The notes under the pieces were generated by a model. The model had not been told where the DNA came from, did not search any database, and saw nothing but the letters and a program-made list of their open reading frames with translations. From Pseudomonas guariconensis (GTDB lineage Bacteria > Pseudomonadota > Gammaproteobacteria > Pseudomonadales > Pseudomonadaceae): DNA of 64,000 bases. Positions 53,003 through 62,416 of this stretch are shown in pieces. The position numbers were made by a program, and so were the translations under genes. The stretch spans positions 62,001 through 126,000 of the forward strand of contig NZ_JAMYBK010000001.1 in assembly GCF_024127895.1 (NCBI RefSeq), written 5' to 3'. Positions within the stretch are counted from its first letter, which is position 1. Each line of letters begins with the position of its first letter.

Positions 53003-54865
53003 ATGCTGAACAAATACCCTCTGTGGAAATACCTGCTGATCCTGGTGGTACTGGCGATCGGCTTTATTTATTCCGCTCCCAACCTCTACCCGGATGACCC
53101 GGCGGTGCAGATCAGCGGTGCCAGCTCGGCCCTGCAGGTCTCCCAGGCCGACCTGGACCGCGCCACCACGGCCCTGACCGATGCCGGCATCACCGTCAAG
53201 GGCAGCAGCCTGGGCGAGAAGGGCAGCGCGCTGGTGCGCCTGGTCAACCAGGAAGATCAGCTGCCGGCCAAGGATGTGGTGCGCAAGGCGATGGGCGATG
53301 ATTACGTCGTGGCCCTGAACCTGGCCCAGACCACCCCGCAATGGCTGCGCAACCTGGGCGCCAGCCCGATGAAGCTGGGCCTGGACCTGTCCGGTGGTGT
53401 GCACTTCCTGCTGGAAGTGGACATGGACAAGGCCATGAACGCCCGCCTGAAGGTCTATGAAGGCGAAGTGAAGACCCTGCTGCGCAAAGAGCGCATCCGC
53501 TATCGCAGCCTGCCCCAGCAGGACGGCGGCATCATGCTGGGCTTCGCCAACGATGCCACCCGCGAGCAGGCCCGTAGCCTGATCCGCAAGAATTTCAATG
53601 ACTTCGACCTGACCACCACCGAGCGCAACGAGCTCGCCGTGCTGCGTCTGGCGCTGACCCAGGCGAAAGTCGCCGAGATCCGCGAATACTCGATCAAGCA
53701 GAACCTGACCACCGTGCGCAACCGGGTCAACGAGCTGGGCGTGGCCGAGCCGCTGGTCCAGCGCCAGGGTGCCAACCGTATCGTGGTCGAGCTGCCAGGC
53801 GTGCAGGACACCGCCGAGGCCAAGCGTATCCTCGGCAAGACCGCCAACCTGGAGTTCCGCTTCGGTGCCGAGCCGGGCGCTTCCAAGGCCACCACCGAGG
53901 TGTTCGAGTTCCGTGAAGGCGGGCGCTCCGCCGCGGTCGAGCGTGGCTTGATCATCACCGGTGACCAGGTCACCGATGCCCAGGCCAGCTTCGACGAGCA
54001 GGGCCGCCCGCAGGTCAACATCCGCCTCGACGGCCACGGCGGCGAGCTGATGAGCCGCGCCACCCGCACCAATGTCGGTCGCAGCATGGCGGTGATCTTC
54101 ATCGAGCAGAAACCGGTGACGCGCTATGTCAAGCAGACGGTCGATGGCGTCGAGAAGGAAGTGCCGGTACAGAGCTTCCAGGAAGAGAAGAAGATCATCA
54201 GCCTGGCCACTATCCAGTCGCCGCTGGGCAGCCAGTTCCGCATCACCGGCCTGAACGGCCAGGGCGAGTCGTCCGAGCTGGCCCTGCTGCTGCGCGCCGG
54301 TGGCCTGGCCGCGCCGATGTACTTCGCCGAGGAGCGCACCATCGGCCCGAGCCTGGGCGCCGACAACATCGTCAAGGGCATCGATGCCTCCCTGTGGGGC
54401 ATGCTGTTCGTCTCGCTGTTCATCATGGCCATCTACCGTGGCTTCGGCGTGATCGCTACCATCGCCCTGGCGGGCAACATGGTCCTGCTGCTGGCGCTGA
54501 TGTCGCTGTTGGGTGCGACGCTGACCCTGCCGGGTATCGCCGGTATCGTGCTGACCATGGGTATGGCGGTGGACGCCAACGTGCTGATCTTCTCGCGGAT
54601 CCGCGAGGAAATCAGGGCTGGCATGTCGGTGCAGCGCGCCATCCACGAAGGCTTCAACCGTGCCTACACCGCGATCATCGACGCCAACCTGACCAGCCTG
54701 CTGGTCGGTGGCATCCTGTTCGCCATGGGTACCGGCCCGGTCAAGGGCTTCGCGGTCACCATGTCCCTCGGGATTTTCACCTCGATGTTCACCGCCGTCA
54801 TGGTGACCCGCGCCATGGTCAACCTGACCTGCGGCGGGCGTGACATCAAGAAGCTGTGGGTTTGA
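53003..54865 (+). CDS. secD: SecD, protein translocase subunit
   Basis: A 620-aa RND-like subunit that uses the proton gradient to pull secreted proteins across. TM1 is at about 6-25. A large periplasmic P1 domain (LGLDLSGGVHFLLEVDMDKA, TVRNRVNELGVAEPLVQRQG) precedes five C-terminal helices (IVLTMGMAVDANVLIFSRIR with the key aspartate, and FAVTMSLGIFTSMFTAVMV). GTG precedes the ATG chosen here by one codon and could be the real start. secF follows 10 bases later. Confidence 0.97.
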   Translation: MLNKYPLWKYLLILVVLAIGFIYSAPNLYPDDPAVQISGASSALQVSQADLDRATTALTDAGITVKGSSLGEKGSALVRLVNQEDQLPAKDVVRKAMGDDYVVALNLAQTTPQWLRNLGASPMKLGLDLSGGVHFLLEVDMDKAMNARLKVYEGEVKTLLRKERIRYRSLPQQDGGIMLGFANDATREQARSLIRKNFNDFDLTTTERNELAVLRLALTQAKVAEIREYSIKQNLTTVRNRVNELGVAEPLVQRQGANRIVVELPGVQDTAEAKRILGKTANLEFRFGAEPGASKATTEVFEFREGGRSAAVERGLIITGDQVTDAQASFDEQGRPQVNIRLDGHGGELMSRATRTNVGRSMAVIFIEQKPVTRYVKQTVDGVEKEVPVQSFQEEKKIISLATIQSPLGSQFRITGLNGQGESSELALLLRAGGLAAPMYFAEERTIGPSLGADNIVKGIDASLWGMLFVSLFIMAIYRGFGVIATIALAGNMVLLLALMSLLGATLTLPGIAGIVLTMGMAVDANVLIFSRIREEIRAGMSVQRAIHEGFNRAYTAIIDANLTSLLVGGILFAMGTGPVKGFAVTMSLGIFTSMFTAVMVTRAMVNLTCGGRDIKKLWV

Positions 54866-54875
54866 GGGAGCTGCG

Positions 54876-55784
54876 ATGAAAACCATCAATTTCATGGGCG
54901 TGCGCAATGTCGCGTTCGCCATTACCCTGCTCCTCACCGTGCTGGCCTTGTTCAGTTGGTGGCAGAAGGGCCTGAACTTCGGTCTGGACTTCACCGGCGG
55001 TACGCTCATCGAGCTGACCTACGAGCGTCCGGCGGACCTTACGACGGTACGTGCCGAGCTGGCCCAGGCGGGCTTCGGGGAGGCCGTGGTGCAGAGCTTC
55101 GGTGCCACCACCGACCTGCTGGTACGTATGCCGGGCGATGATCCGCAGTTGGGCAACCGTGTCGCGGCGGCCTTGCAGAAGGTTGGCGGCGACAACCAGG
55201 CGACGGTCAAGCGCGTCGAGTTCGTCGGCCCGCAAGTGGGCGAGGAACTGCGTGACCAGGGCGGCCTGGGCATGCTCCTGGCCCTGGGCGGCATCCTGGT
55301 CTACCTGGCCTTCCGCTTCCAGTGGAAGTTCGCCGTCGGTGCCATCGTCTCGCTGGTCCACGACGTGGTGGTGACGCTGGGTATCCTGTCGTTCTTCCAG
55401 ATCACCTTCGACCTGACGGTGCTGGCTGCGGTGCTGGCGATCATCGGTTACTCGCTCAACGACACCATCGTCGTATTCGACCGCGTGCGCGAGAACTTCC
55501 GGGTCATGCGCAAGGCCTCGCTGATCGAGAACATCAACGTCTCGACCACCCAGACCCTGCTGCGGACCATCGCCACCTCGGTGTCGACCTTGCTGGCCCT
55601 GGCCGCGCTGCTGTTCTTCGGCGGCGACAACCTGTTCGGCTTCTCCCTGGCGCTGTTCATCGGTGTCCTGGCGGGTACCTACTCGTCGATCTACATCGCC
55701 AACGTGGTGTTGATCTGGCTGAACCTGAGCAGCGAAGACCTGATCCCGACGGTCAAGGCCGAGGGGGTGGACGACCGTCCGTAA
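54876..55784 (+). CDS. secF: SecF, protein translocase subunit
   Basis: A 302-aa partner of SecD. TM1 is at about 12-30, then LNFGLDFTGGTLIELTYERP, and five C-terminal helices with IIGYSLNDTIVVFDRVREN and NVSTTQTLLRTIATSVSTL. GAGGGAGCTGCG precedes the ATG. It is the last gene of the operon, followed by a strong terminator. Confidence 0.97.
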   Translation: MKTINFMGVRNVAFAITLLLTVLALFSWWQKGLNFGLDFTGGTLIELTYERPADLTTVRAELAQAGFGEAVVQSFGATTDLLVRMPGDDPQLGNRVAAALQKVGGDNQATVKRVEFVGPQVGEELRDQGGLGMLLALGGILVYLAFRFQWKFAVGAIVSLVHDVVVTLGILSFFQITFDLTVLAAVLAIIGYSLNDTIVVFDRVRENFRVMRKASLIENINVSTTQTLLRTIATSVSTLLALAALLFFGGDNLFGFSLALFIGVLAGTYSSIYIANVVLIWLNLSSEDLIPTVKAEGVDDRP

Positions 55785-55816
55785 GGCGTTGTCCTACACC
55801 GTTTGGCGTAAAGAAG

Positions 55817-55847
55817 GGCGCGAGTGTTGAACTCGCGCCTTTTTTTT
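55817..55847 (+). terminator. Terminator of the yajC-secDF operon
   Basis: GGCGCGAGT, loop GTTGA, ACTCGCGCC, then eight T residues, 33 bases after the secF stop. Confidence 0.95.
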
Positions 55848-55904
55848 CGCTCCAAGGCTGGGAGAAGGCGGGCAAGATCCCGCGGGTACGATCAGGAGGT
55901 TCGC

Positions 55905-56453
55905 GTGAACAAATCAATGCTGGTGGGTGCGGTACTGGGTGCTGTCGGTGTGACCGCCGGAGGTGCTGTGGCGACCTACAGCTTGGTGAACAAGGGGCCT
56001 GAGTACGCCCAGGTCATGGACGTGCAGCCGATCAAGCAACAGGTGAAGACGCCGCGTGAGGTGTGCAAGGACGTTACCGTGACGCGCCAGGCGCCGGTCA
56101 AGGACCAGCACCAGATCGCCGGCACCGTGGTCGGTGCCCTGGCGGGTGGCCTGCTGGGTAACCAGATCGGTGGTGGCACGGGCAAGAAGATCGCCACCGT
56201 GGCCGGTGCGGTCGGTGGTGGCTATGCGGGCAACAAGGTGCAGGAGCACATGCAGAACAGTGACACCTATACCACCACCCAGACCCGCTGCAACACGGTC
56301 AACGACATCAGTGAGAAGGTGGTTGGCTATAACGTGAAGTACTCCATCGGCGACAAGGTCGGCCAGGTGAAGATGAACCACGAGCCGGGCTCGACCATCC
56401 CGCTGGACAAGAACGGTAACCTGGTCCTGAGTGACAACCAGGTCGGCCAATAA
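55905..56453 (+). CDS. Glycine-zipper 2TM-domain envelope protein
   Basis: A 182-aa envelope protein. An N-terminal membrane anchor or signal (MLVGAVLGAVGVTAGGAVAT) and a glycine-zipper hairpin (GTVVGALAGGLLGNQIGGGT, VAGAVGGGYAGNKVQ) are present. Cysteines (REVCKDV, QTRCNTV) flank the zipper and could form a disulfide. Related proteins are outer-membrane lipoproteins of the SlyB/OsmB type, but no lipobox is visible here. The start is GTG at 55905 because AGGAGG lies 5 bases upstream. The function is unknown, probably in envelope stability. Confidence 0.85.
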   Translation: MNKSMLVGAVLGAVGVTAGGAVATYSLVNKGPEYAQVMDVQPIKQQVKTPREVCKDVTVTRQAPVKDQHQIAGTVVGALAGGLLGNQIGGGTGKKIATVAGAVGGGYAGNKVQEHMQNSDTYTTTQTRCNTVNDISEKVVGYNVKYSIGDKVGQVKMNHEPGSTIPLDKNGNLVLSDNQVGQ

Positions 56454-56458
56454 CTCCC

Positions 56459-56520
56459 CTTGTGGGAGATGCCCTTTAGCAAGGGCTACACCCTTGTTCG
56501 CGGGCACGCTCGCTCCCACG
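56459..56520. repeat. REP-like inverted repeat
   Basis: TGTGGGAG ... CGCGGGCACGCTCGCTCCCACG is an inverted REP-type sequence directly after the glycine-zipper gene and before the bidirectional terminator. Confidence 0.5.
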
Positions 56521-56530
56521 CTGTTGTGAA

Positions 56531-56591
56531 TTGCAGCCACAAAAAAAAGCACCCCGCGCGGTCCGCGGGGTGCTTTTTTTTGTGGCTGCAA
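56531..56591. terminator. Bidirectional terminator with 28-bp perfect arms
   Basis: The left arm 56531-56558 and right arm 56564-56591 are exactly complementary around the loop CGGTC. Inside each arm is the GC stem GCACCCCGCG flanked by eight A (or T) residues, then GCAGCCAC. It lies between convergent genes and can terminate transcription in both directions. Confidence 0.95.
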
Positions 56592-56598
56592 TCCGCGC

Positions 56599-57417
56599 TT
56601 AGCGCTTCATGTGCTCGGGCAGGTGCGGTTGGATGGCGGTCAGCACCGCCTTGAAGCACTTGATGTTGCCCGCGACGATATGGCCCTTGTCGAGGAAGTC
56701 GTGGCCACCGTTGAAGTCGCTCACCAGGCCACCCGCTTCCTGGATCAGCAGTACGCCCGCAGCCATGTCCCACTCGGACAGGCCCGACTCCCAGAAGGCG
56801 TCGAAACGGCCGGCGGCGACGTAGGCCAGGTCCAGGCTGGCAGCGCCGGCGCGGCGGATGCCGGCGGTCTGGCCGGTGAGGGCGCGGAACATGCCCAGGT
56901 AGTTGTCCAGGTCGGCGATCTGGTTGTCACGGAACGGGAAACCGGTACCCAGCAGGGCGCCTTCCAGGCTGCTGCGCGAGCTGACGCGCAGGCGGCGGCC
57001 GTTGAGCTGGGCGCCGCGACCGCGGCTGGCGGTGAATTCTTCCTGGCGTACCGGGTCGACGATCACGGCGTGCTCGAGGCGGCCGCGGTACTTGCAGGCG
57101 ATGCTGACCGCGAAGTGAGGAACGCCACGCAGGAAGTTGGTGGTGCCGTCCAGCGGATCGATGATCCACAGGTAGTCCTTGCCGTCTTCGCCGGAGCCGG
57201 CGTGCAGGCCGGTTTCCTCTCCCTGGATGGAGTGGTTCGGGTAGGCCTTGCGCAGGGCGTTGACGATGCTCTGCTCGGCGGCGCGATCGACCTCGGAGAC
57301 GTAGTCCTTGGCCTCTTTCTCGTCGACCTTGATGCTATCCAGGCGTTCGATGGAGCGGAAAATCAGTTCACTGGCGCTGCGAGCGGCGCGCAGCGCGATA
57401 TTCAGCATAGGCTGCAT
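56599..57417 (-). CDS. suhB: SuhB, inositol monophosphatase family protein
   Basis: A 272-aa Mg-dependent phosphatase. Its metal-site motifs are GEETG, WIIDPLDGTTNFLRGVPHF and WDMAAGVLLIQEAGG. In E. coli, SuhB also joins the rRNA antitermination complex, and in P. aeruginosa it affects virulence regulation; the same is possible here. The ATG at 57417 starts MQPMLNIALRAAR; the frame continues upstream but is not homologous. It is divergent from trmJ. Confidence 0.95.
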   Translation of the reverse strand: MQPMLNIALRAARSASELIFRSIERLDSIKVDEKEAKDYVSEVDRAAEQSIVNALRKAYPNHSIQGEETGLHAGSGEDGKDYLWIIDPLDGTTNFLRGVPHFAVSIACKYRGRLEHAVIVDPVRQEEFTASRGRGAQLNGRRLRVSSRSSLEGALLGTGFPFRDNQIADLDNYLGMFRALTGQTAGIRRAGAASLDLAYVAAGRFDAFWESGLSEWDMAAGVLLIQEAGGLVSDFNGGHDFLDKGHIVAGNIKCFKAVLTAIQPHLPEHMKR

Positions 57418-57567
57418 GGGCGTTTCACCTGGGATGTTAAAGAAGAAAGCCGCACATTCTATCAGAAAACTGTTCCGGCAGAAGGGTGACATTTGCTTTC
57501 ATGGCGTTACGCCTGTCGGTTCTGTAAGATCGATTCCCCTTTTCCTTGTATCTGTGAGCTCGATACC

Positions 57568-58338
57568 TTGCTGCAAAATATTCGTGTTGTTCTGGTCAAT
57601 ACCAGCCACCCCGGCAATATCGGCGGCGCTGCTCGTGCCATGAAAAACATGGGCTTGTCGCGCCTGGTACTGGTCCAGCCACAGGATTTCCCCGCCGTGG
57701 ACGCCACTGCGCGTGCCTCCGGTGCCGACGATGTGCTGGATAACGCCCAAGTGGTGGGCAGCCTCGAGCAGGCGCTGGTCGGCTGCAGCCTGGTGCTTGG
57801 CACCAGCGCCCGCGACCGCAGTATCCCGTGGCCGCTGCTCGACCCCCGCGAGTGCGGGATCAAGGTCGTGGAGCAGGCCGGCGCCGGCGAGGAAATCGCC
57901 CTGGTGTTCGGTCGCGAGCACGCCGGCCTGACCAACGAAGAACTGCAGCGATGTCACTTTCACGTGCACATTCCCTCGAACCCCGACTTCAGCTCGTTGA
58001 ACCTTGCCGCTGCCGTCCAGGTGCTCGCCTACGAGGTGCGCATGGCCTGGCTGGTGGCCCAAGGGGCGCCGTCGAAGGTCGAGAAATTCGAAGCCAACTC
58101 GCTGCGCAGCGGCGAGCTGGCGACCATGGACGAGATGGAGCTGTTCTACGAACACCTGGAGAAAACCCTGGTGGACATCGGCTTCCTTGACCCCGAGAAG
58201 CCCAAGCACCTGATGCCGCGCCTGCGCCGGCTCTATGGGCGCAGCGCGGTCAATCGTTCGGAAATGAGCATTTTGCGCGGCATCCTCACCGAGACCCAGA
58301 AGGTCGCCAGGGGCGAGCCGCATAAGCGCAAGGACTAA
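57568..58338 (+). CDS. trmJ: TrmJ, tRNA (Cm32/Um32) methyltransferase
   Basis: A 256-aa SPOUT-class 2'-O-methyltransferase for position 32 of t[23 protein letters not shown] is the conserved start, and the knotted cofactor site includes [15 protein letters not shown] and [18 protein letters not shown]. The TTG at 57568 matches the usual N-terminus of the family; the in-frame ATG at 57493 would add residues unlike any homologue. It is transcribed away from suhB and 4 bases before cysE. Confidence 0.93.
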   Translation: MLQNIRVVLVNTSHPGNIGGAARAMKNMGLSRLVLVQPQDFPAVDATARASGADDVLDNAQVVGSLEQALVGCSLVLGTSARDRSIPWPLLDPRECGIKVVEQAGAGEEIALVFGREHAGLTNEELQRCHFHVHIPSNPDFSSLNLAAAVQVLAYEVRMAWLVAQGAPSKVEKFEANSLRSGELATMDEMELFYEHLEKTLVDIGFLDPEKPKHLMPRLRRLYGRSAVNRSEMSILRGILTETQKVARGEPHKRKD

Positions 58339-58342
58339 AAAG

Positions 58343-59128
58343 ATGTTCGAACGTCTGCGTGAAGATATCCAGAGCGTATTCCATCGTGATCCGGCGGCGC
58401 GCAACGCCTTCGAGGTACTGACCTGCTACCCGGGCATGCACGCCATCTGGCTGCATCGTCTGGGTCATGCCCTGTGGGTGCGTGACTTCAAGTGGCTGGC
58501 GCGCCTGGTGTCGAACTTCGGCCGCTGGCTGACCGGTATCGAGATCCATCCGGGCGCCACCATCGGCCGGCGCTTCTTCATCGACCACGGCATGGGCATC
58601 GTCATCGGCGAGACCGCCGAGATCGGCGACGACGTCACCCTGTACCAGGGCGTGACCCTGGGCGGCACCAGCTGGAACAAGGGCAAGCGCCACCCGACCC
58701 TGGAGAACGGCGTGGTGGTCGGTGCCGGGGCCAAGGTGCTCGGCCCGTTCACCGTCGGCGCGGGGGCCAAGATCGGTTCCAACGCGGTGGTGACCAAGGC
58801 GGTGCCGGCCGGTGCCACCGCGGTCGGCATCCCCGGGCGGATCATCGTCAAGGCCGAGGACGACGAGGTCGAGGCCAAGCGCAAGGCCATGGCCGACAAG
58901 ATCGGCTTCGATGCCTATGGTGTCAGTGGCGACATGCCCGACCCGGTGGCTCGCGCCATCGGCCAGATGCTCGATCACCTGCACGCGGTCGACGAGCGCC
59001 TGGAGGGCGTGTGCGGGGCATTGACCAAGCTGGGCAGCGACTATTGCGGCAAGGAGCTGCCGGCGTTGCCCGAGGAAGACTTCACCGAGGTCAAGCCGGC
59101 CGCGCAGAGCGACACTCAGCCACATTGA
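58343..59128 (+). CDS. cysE: CysE, serine O-acetyltransferase
   Basis: A 261-aa acetyltransferase that makes O-acetylserine for cysteine synthesis. It has an N-terminal helical part ([20 protein letters not shown]) and a left-handed beta-helix of hexapeptide repeats ([40 protein letters not shown]). AAGGAC precedes the ATG. It lies between trmJ and iscR and links cysteine supply to the IscS cysteine desulfurase downstream. The C-terminal 75 residues are longer and more charged than in E. coli CysE. Confidence 0.95.
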   Translation: MFERLREDIQSVFHRDPAARNAFEVLTCYPGMHAIWLHRLGHALWVRDFKWLARLVSNFGRWLTGIEIHPGATIGRRFFIDHGMGIVIGETAEIGDDVTLYQGVTLGGTSWNKGKRHPTLENGVVVGAGAKVLGPFTVGAGAKIGSNAVVTKAVPAGATAVGIPGRIIVKAEDDEVEAKRKAMADKIGFDAYGVSGDMPDPVARAIGQMLDHLHAVDERLEGVCGALTKLGSDYCGKELPALPEEDFTEVKPAAQSDTQPH

Positions 59129-59204
59129 TTACGGCGCAGCGACGATGGGGCGTGTGCTCACGCCCCTTGTCTGCTACAATCGCGCCCGCCTCCCCGATGT
59201 AAGC

Positions 59205-59221
59205 CCGACTAAAGCAGTAGG
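59205..59221. promoter_or_regulatory. IscR type 1 binding site
   Basis: CCGACTAAAGCAGTAGG matches the type 1 pattern YYGACTRWWWYAGTCRR with one or two differences. It lies just upstream of the iscR promoter -35 box. The following GTTGACTTAAATGCTCGG is a weaker second match that overlaps the -35. [2Fe-2S]-IscR bound here would repress the operon. Confidence 0.7.
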
Positions 59222-59229
59222 TCTAATAG

Positions 59230-59258
59230 TTGACTTAAATGCTCGGGAATCGCATACT
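59230..59258 (+). promoter_or_regulatory. iscR operon promoter
   Basis: TTGACT (59230-59235) and CATACT (59253-59258) are separated by 17 bases. Transcription would start near 59265, about 30 bases before the iscR ATG. Confidence 0.7.
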
Positions 59259-59295
59259 CGCTCACATCCTGTAACTCCCGTGGTATCCACTAGCC

Positions 59296-59787
59296 ATGCG
59301 ACTGACTACCAAAGGCCGATATGCCGTGACCGCCATGCTTGACCTGGCGTTGCATGCGCAGCATGGGCCGGTGTCTTTGGCCGACATTTCCGAGCGCCAG
59401 GGCATTTCCCTCTCTTATCTGGAACAGCTGTTCGCCAAGCTGCGCCGCAGCAGCCTGGTTTCCAGCGTGCGCGGTCCGGGCGGCGGCTACCAGCTGTCGC
59501 GGGGCATGGAAACCATCCAGGTGGCCCAGGTCATCGATGCGGTCAACGAATCGGTCGATGCCACCCGTTGCCAGGGGCTGGGGGATTGCCACGCCGGTGA
59601 CACCTGCCTGACCCACCACTTGTGGTGCGACCTCAGCCAGCAGATCCATGAATTCCTCAGCGGCATCAGCCTGGCTGACCTCGTCATGCGCCGTGAGGTG
59701 CAGGAAGTCGCCCAGCGCCAGGACCTGCGCCGTGTCGCGGGCCGCAACGCCCAGTTGGACAAGATTGAGACGTCCGCCGTCGACTGA
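59296..59787 (+). CDS. iscR: IscR, Fe-S-sensing Rrf2-family regulator
   Basis: A 163-aa winged-helix regulator. [20 protein letters not shown] is the family start, followed by the recognition helix region ([19 protein letters not shown]). The [2Fe-2S] ligands C92, C98 and C104 ([13 protein letters not shown]) and H107 are all present. It senses Fe-S cluster demand and represses its own operon through the type 1 sites upstream. It is the first gene of iscRSUA-hscBA. Confidence 0.97.
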   Translation: MRLTTKGRYAVTAMLDLALHAQHGPVSLADISERQGISLSYLEQLFAKLRRSSLVSSVRGPGGGYQLSRGMETIQVAQVIDAVNESVDATRCQGLGDCHAGDTCLTHHLWCDLSQQIHEFLSGISLADLVMRREVQEVAQRQDLRRVAGRNAQLDKIETSAVD

Positions 59788-59829
59788 ACGTAGCGACGAG
59801 CGACGCCACCGCCTGATAGGAGATACTCA

Positions 59830-61044
59830 ATGAAGTTGCCGATCTACCTCGATTACTCCGCGACCACCCCGGTCGATCCCCGCGTCGCCCAGAAGATGGC
59901 CGACTGCCTGCTGGTCGACGGGAACTTCGGTAACCCGGCCTCGCGCTCCCACGTCTTCGGCTGGAAGGCCGAGGAAGCGGTCGAGAACGCTCGCCGCCAG
60001 GTCGCCGACCTGGTTAATGCCGACCCGCGGGAAATCGTCTGGACCAGCGGCGCGACCGAGTCCGACAACCTGGCCATCAAGGGTGTCGCGCACTTCTATC
60101 ACACCAAGGGCAAGCACATCGTCACCTCCAAGATCGAGCACAAGGCGGTCCTGGACACCGCTCGCCAGCTCGAGCGCGAGGGCTTCGAGGTCACCTACCT
60201 CGAGCCTGGCGAAGACGGCATCATCACCCCGGCCATGGTCGAGGCGGCGCTGCGCGACGACACCATCCTGGTCTCGGTCATGCACGTCAACAACGAGATC
60301 GGCACCATCAACGACATCGCCGCCATCGGTGAGCTGACCCGCTCCCGCGGCGTGCTGTTCCACGTCGATGCCGCCCAGTCGACCGGCAAGGTCGAGATCG
60401 ACCTGCAAAAGCTCAAGGTCGACCTGATGTCCTTCTCGGCGCACAAGACCTACGGCCCGAAAGGTATCGGCGCGCTGTACGTCAGCCGCAAGCCGCGCGT
60501 GCGCCTGGAAGCCACCATGCACGGTGGCGGCCATGAGCGCGGCATGCGCTCCGGCACCCTGGCCACCCACCAGATCGTCGGCATGGGCGAGGCCTTCGCC
60601 ATCGCCAAGCAGGAAATGGCCAGCGAGAACGCCCGTATCAAGGCGCTGAGCGACCGCTTCTTCGAACAGGTCCAGAGCCTGGAAGAGCTGTACGTCAATG
60701 GCAGCCGCACCGCCCGCGTGCCGCACAACCTGAACCTGAGCTTCAACTACGTGGAAGGCGAATCGCTGCTGATGGCCCTCAAGGACATCGCGGTATCGTC
60801 CGGCTCGGCCTGCACCTCCGCTTCGCTCGAGCCTTCCTACGTGCTGCGCGCCCTGGGCCGCAACGACGAGCTGGCGCACAGCTCGATCCGCTTCACCTTC
60901 GGCCGTTTCACCACCGAAGAAGAAGTCGACTACGCCGCGCAGAAGGTCTGCGAGGCCGTGAACAAACTGCGTGAGCTGTCGCCGCTGTGGGACATGTACA
61001 AAGACGGCGTTGACATCTCCAAGATCGAGTGGGCCGCCCACTAA
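59830..61044 (+). CDS. iscS: IscS, cysteine desulfurase
   Basis: A 404-aa PLP enzyme that takes sulfur from cysteine for Fe-S clusters and tRNA thiolation. K206 in [12 protein letters not shown] binds PLP, and C328 in [14 protein letters not shown] carries the persulfide. The length and both residue numbers equal those of E. coli IscS. TAGGAGATACTCA precedes the ATG. Confidence 0.98.
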   Translation: MKLPIYLDYSATTPVDPRVAQKMADCLLVDGNFGNPASRSHVFGWKAEEAVENARRQVADLVNADPREIVWTSGATESDNLAIKGVAHFYHTKGKHIVTSKIEHKAVLDTARQLEREGFEVTYLEPGEDGIITPAMVEAALRDDTILVSVMHVNNEIGTINDIAAIGELTRSRGVLFHVDAAQSTGKVEIDLQKLKVDLMSFSAHKTYGPKGIGALYVSRKPRVRLEATMHGGGHERGMRSGTLATHQIVGMGEAFAIAKQEMASENARIKALSDRFFEQVQSLEELYVNGSRTARVPHNLNLSFNYVEGESLLMALKDIAVSSGSACTSASLEPSYVLRALGRNDELAHSSIRFTFGRFTTEEEVDYAAQKVCEAVNKLRELSPLWDMYKDGVDISKIEWAAH

Positions 61045-61090
61045 GCAGTCGCCGGCAAGAGCGGCTCCCTGATGAGGAAGGAATTGCACC

Positions 61091-61477
61091 ATGGCATACA
61101 GTGAAAAGGTCATCGACCACTACGAAAACCCGCGCAACGTCGGCAAGCTGAACGCCGAGGACCCGGATGTCGGTACCGGCATGGTCGGCGCGCCGGCCTG
61201 TGGCGACGTCATGCGCCTGCAGATCAAGGTCAACGAACAGGGCATCATCGAAGACGCCAAGTTCAAGACCTACGGCTGCGGCTCGGCCATCGCCTCCAGC
61301 TCCCTGGCCACCGAGTGGATGAAGGGCAAGACCCTGGACGAAGCCGAGACCATCAAGAATACCCAGCTGGCCGAGGAACTGGCGCTGCCGCCGGTGAAGA
61401 TCCACTGCTCCGTGCTCGCCGAGGACGCCATCAAGGCGGCCGTGCGCGATTACAAGCAGAAGAAAGGCTTGCTCTAA
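61091..61477 (+). CDS. iscU: IscU, Fe-S cluster scaffold
   Basis: A 128-aa scaffold on which clusters are built. Ligands C37 (PACGD), C63 (YGCGS) and C106 (HCSVLAED) and D39 are present, and LPPVK (99-103) is the HscA recognition motif. GAGGAAGGAATTGCACC precedes the ATG. The hscBA chaperone genes lie in the same operon. Confidence 0.98.
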   Translation: MAYSEKVIDHYENPRNVGKLNAEDPDVGTGMVGAPACGDVMRLQIKVNEQGIIEDAKFKTYGCGSAIASSSLATEWMKGKTLDEAETIKNTQLAEELALPPVKIHCSVLAEDAIKAAVRDYKQKKGLL

Positions 61478-61519
61478 GTCGCCTGTGGCAAGGTAACTGA
61501 CGTTGAGGAAAGAGTTCCG

Positions 61520-61843
61520 ATGGCTATCAGCATGACAGAAGCCGCCGCCAACCACGTGCGGCGTTCCCTCGAAGGGCGCGGCAAGGGTGAGGGCATCCGC
61601 CTGGGCGTGCGCACCACCGGCTGCTCGGGCCTGGCCTACGTGCTGGAGTTCGTCGACGAGCTGGCTGCCGAGGACCAGGTGTACGAGAGCCATGGCGTCA
61701 AGGTGATCATCGATCCCAAGAGCCTGGTCTACCTGGACGGCACCGAGCTGGACTTCGTCAAGGAAGGGTTGAACGAAGGCTTCAAGTTCAACAATCCCAA
61801 CGTGCGCGGTGAGTGTGGCTGCGGCGAAAGCTTCAATGTCTGA
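61520..61843 (+). CDS. iscA: IscA, A-type Fe-S carrier
   Basis: A 107-aa carrier that delivers Fe-S clusters to target proteins. The three conserved cysteines are C35 (TTGCSG), C99 and C101 (GECGCGESF). GAGGAAAGAGTTCCG precedes the ATG. It lies between iscU and hscB. Confidence 0.98.
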   Translation: MAISMTEAAANHVRRSLEGRGKGEGIRLGVRTTGCSGLAYVLEFVDELAAEDQVYESHGVKVIIDPKSLVYLDGTELDFVKEGLNEGFKFNNPNVRGECGCGESFNV

Positions 61844-61851
61844 GGGTTGAC

Positions 61852-62373
61852 GTGGGTACTCCTTGCCATTTCGCCCTGTTCGACCTCAAGCCCAGCTTTC
61901 GCCTGGACCTCGACAAGCTGGCCGTTCGCTATCGCGAGTTGGCCCGCGAGGTCCATCCGGACCGCTTCGCCGACGCCTCCGAGCGTGAGCAGCGCGTAGC
62001 CCTGGAAAAGTCAGCCGCCCTCAACGAGGCTTACCAGACCTTGCGCAGCGCGCCGCGGCGTGCCCGTTACCTGTTGGCCATCAGTGGCCACGAAGTGCCC
62101 CAGGAAGTCACCGTGCACGACCCGGACTTCCTGCTGCAGCAGATGCAGTGGCGCGAAGAGCTCGAAGAGCTGCAGGACGAGGCCGACCTGGACGGCGTCG
62201 CGGTGTTCAAGAAGCGCCTGAAGGTCGCCCAGGACACGCTGAACGAGGAATTCGCCGCCTGCTGGGACGATGCTGCCGAGCGCGACAGGGCCGAGCGCCT
62301 GATGCGCCGCATGCAGTTCCTCGACAAGCTCGCCCAAGAAGTGCGCCAACTGGAAGAGCGCCTCGACGATTAA
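61852..62373 (+). CDS. hscB: HscB, Fe-S co-chaperone
   Basis: A 173-aa J-domain co-chaperone. The N-terminal J-domain (about 1-75) has the HPD motif (35-37, VHPDRF), and a C-terminal helical domain binds IscU. GTG at 61852 is the start, with TGAGGG about 5 bases upstream, overlapping the iscA stop region; an ATG-less frame further upstream lies in iscA. Confidence 0.95.
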   Translation: MGTPCHFALFDLKPSFRLDLDKLAVRYRELAREVHPDRFADASEREQRVALEKSAALNEAYQTLRSAPRRARYLLAISGHEVPQEVTVHDPDFLLQQMQWREELEELQDEADLDGVAVFKKRLKVAQDTLNEEFAACWDDAAERDRAERLMRRMQFLDKLAQEVRQLEERLDD

Positions 62374-62416
62374 TCCCGGCGTCGCCCGTGATGACGCCTA
62401 AGGTACTCAGATAAGC

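Noticed and set aside
52589..55009. An 806-codon minus-strand frame opposite yajC-secD-secF
   Set aside because: It is antisense to three essential, well-recognised genes, and its composition is typical of a shadow frame.
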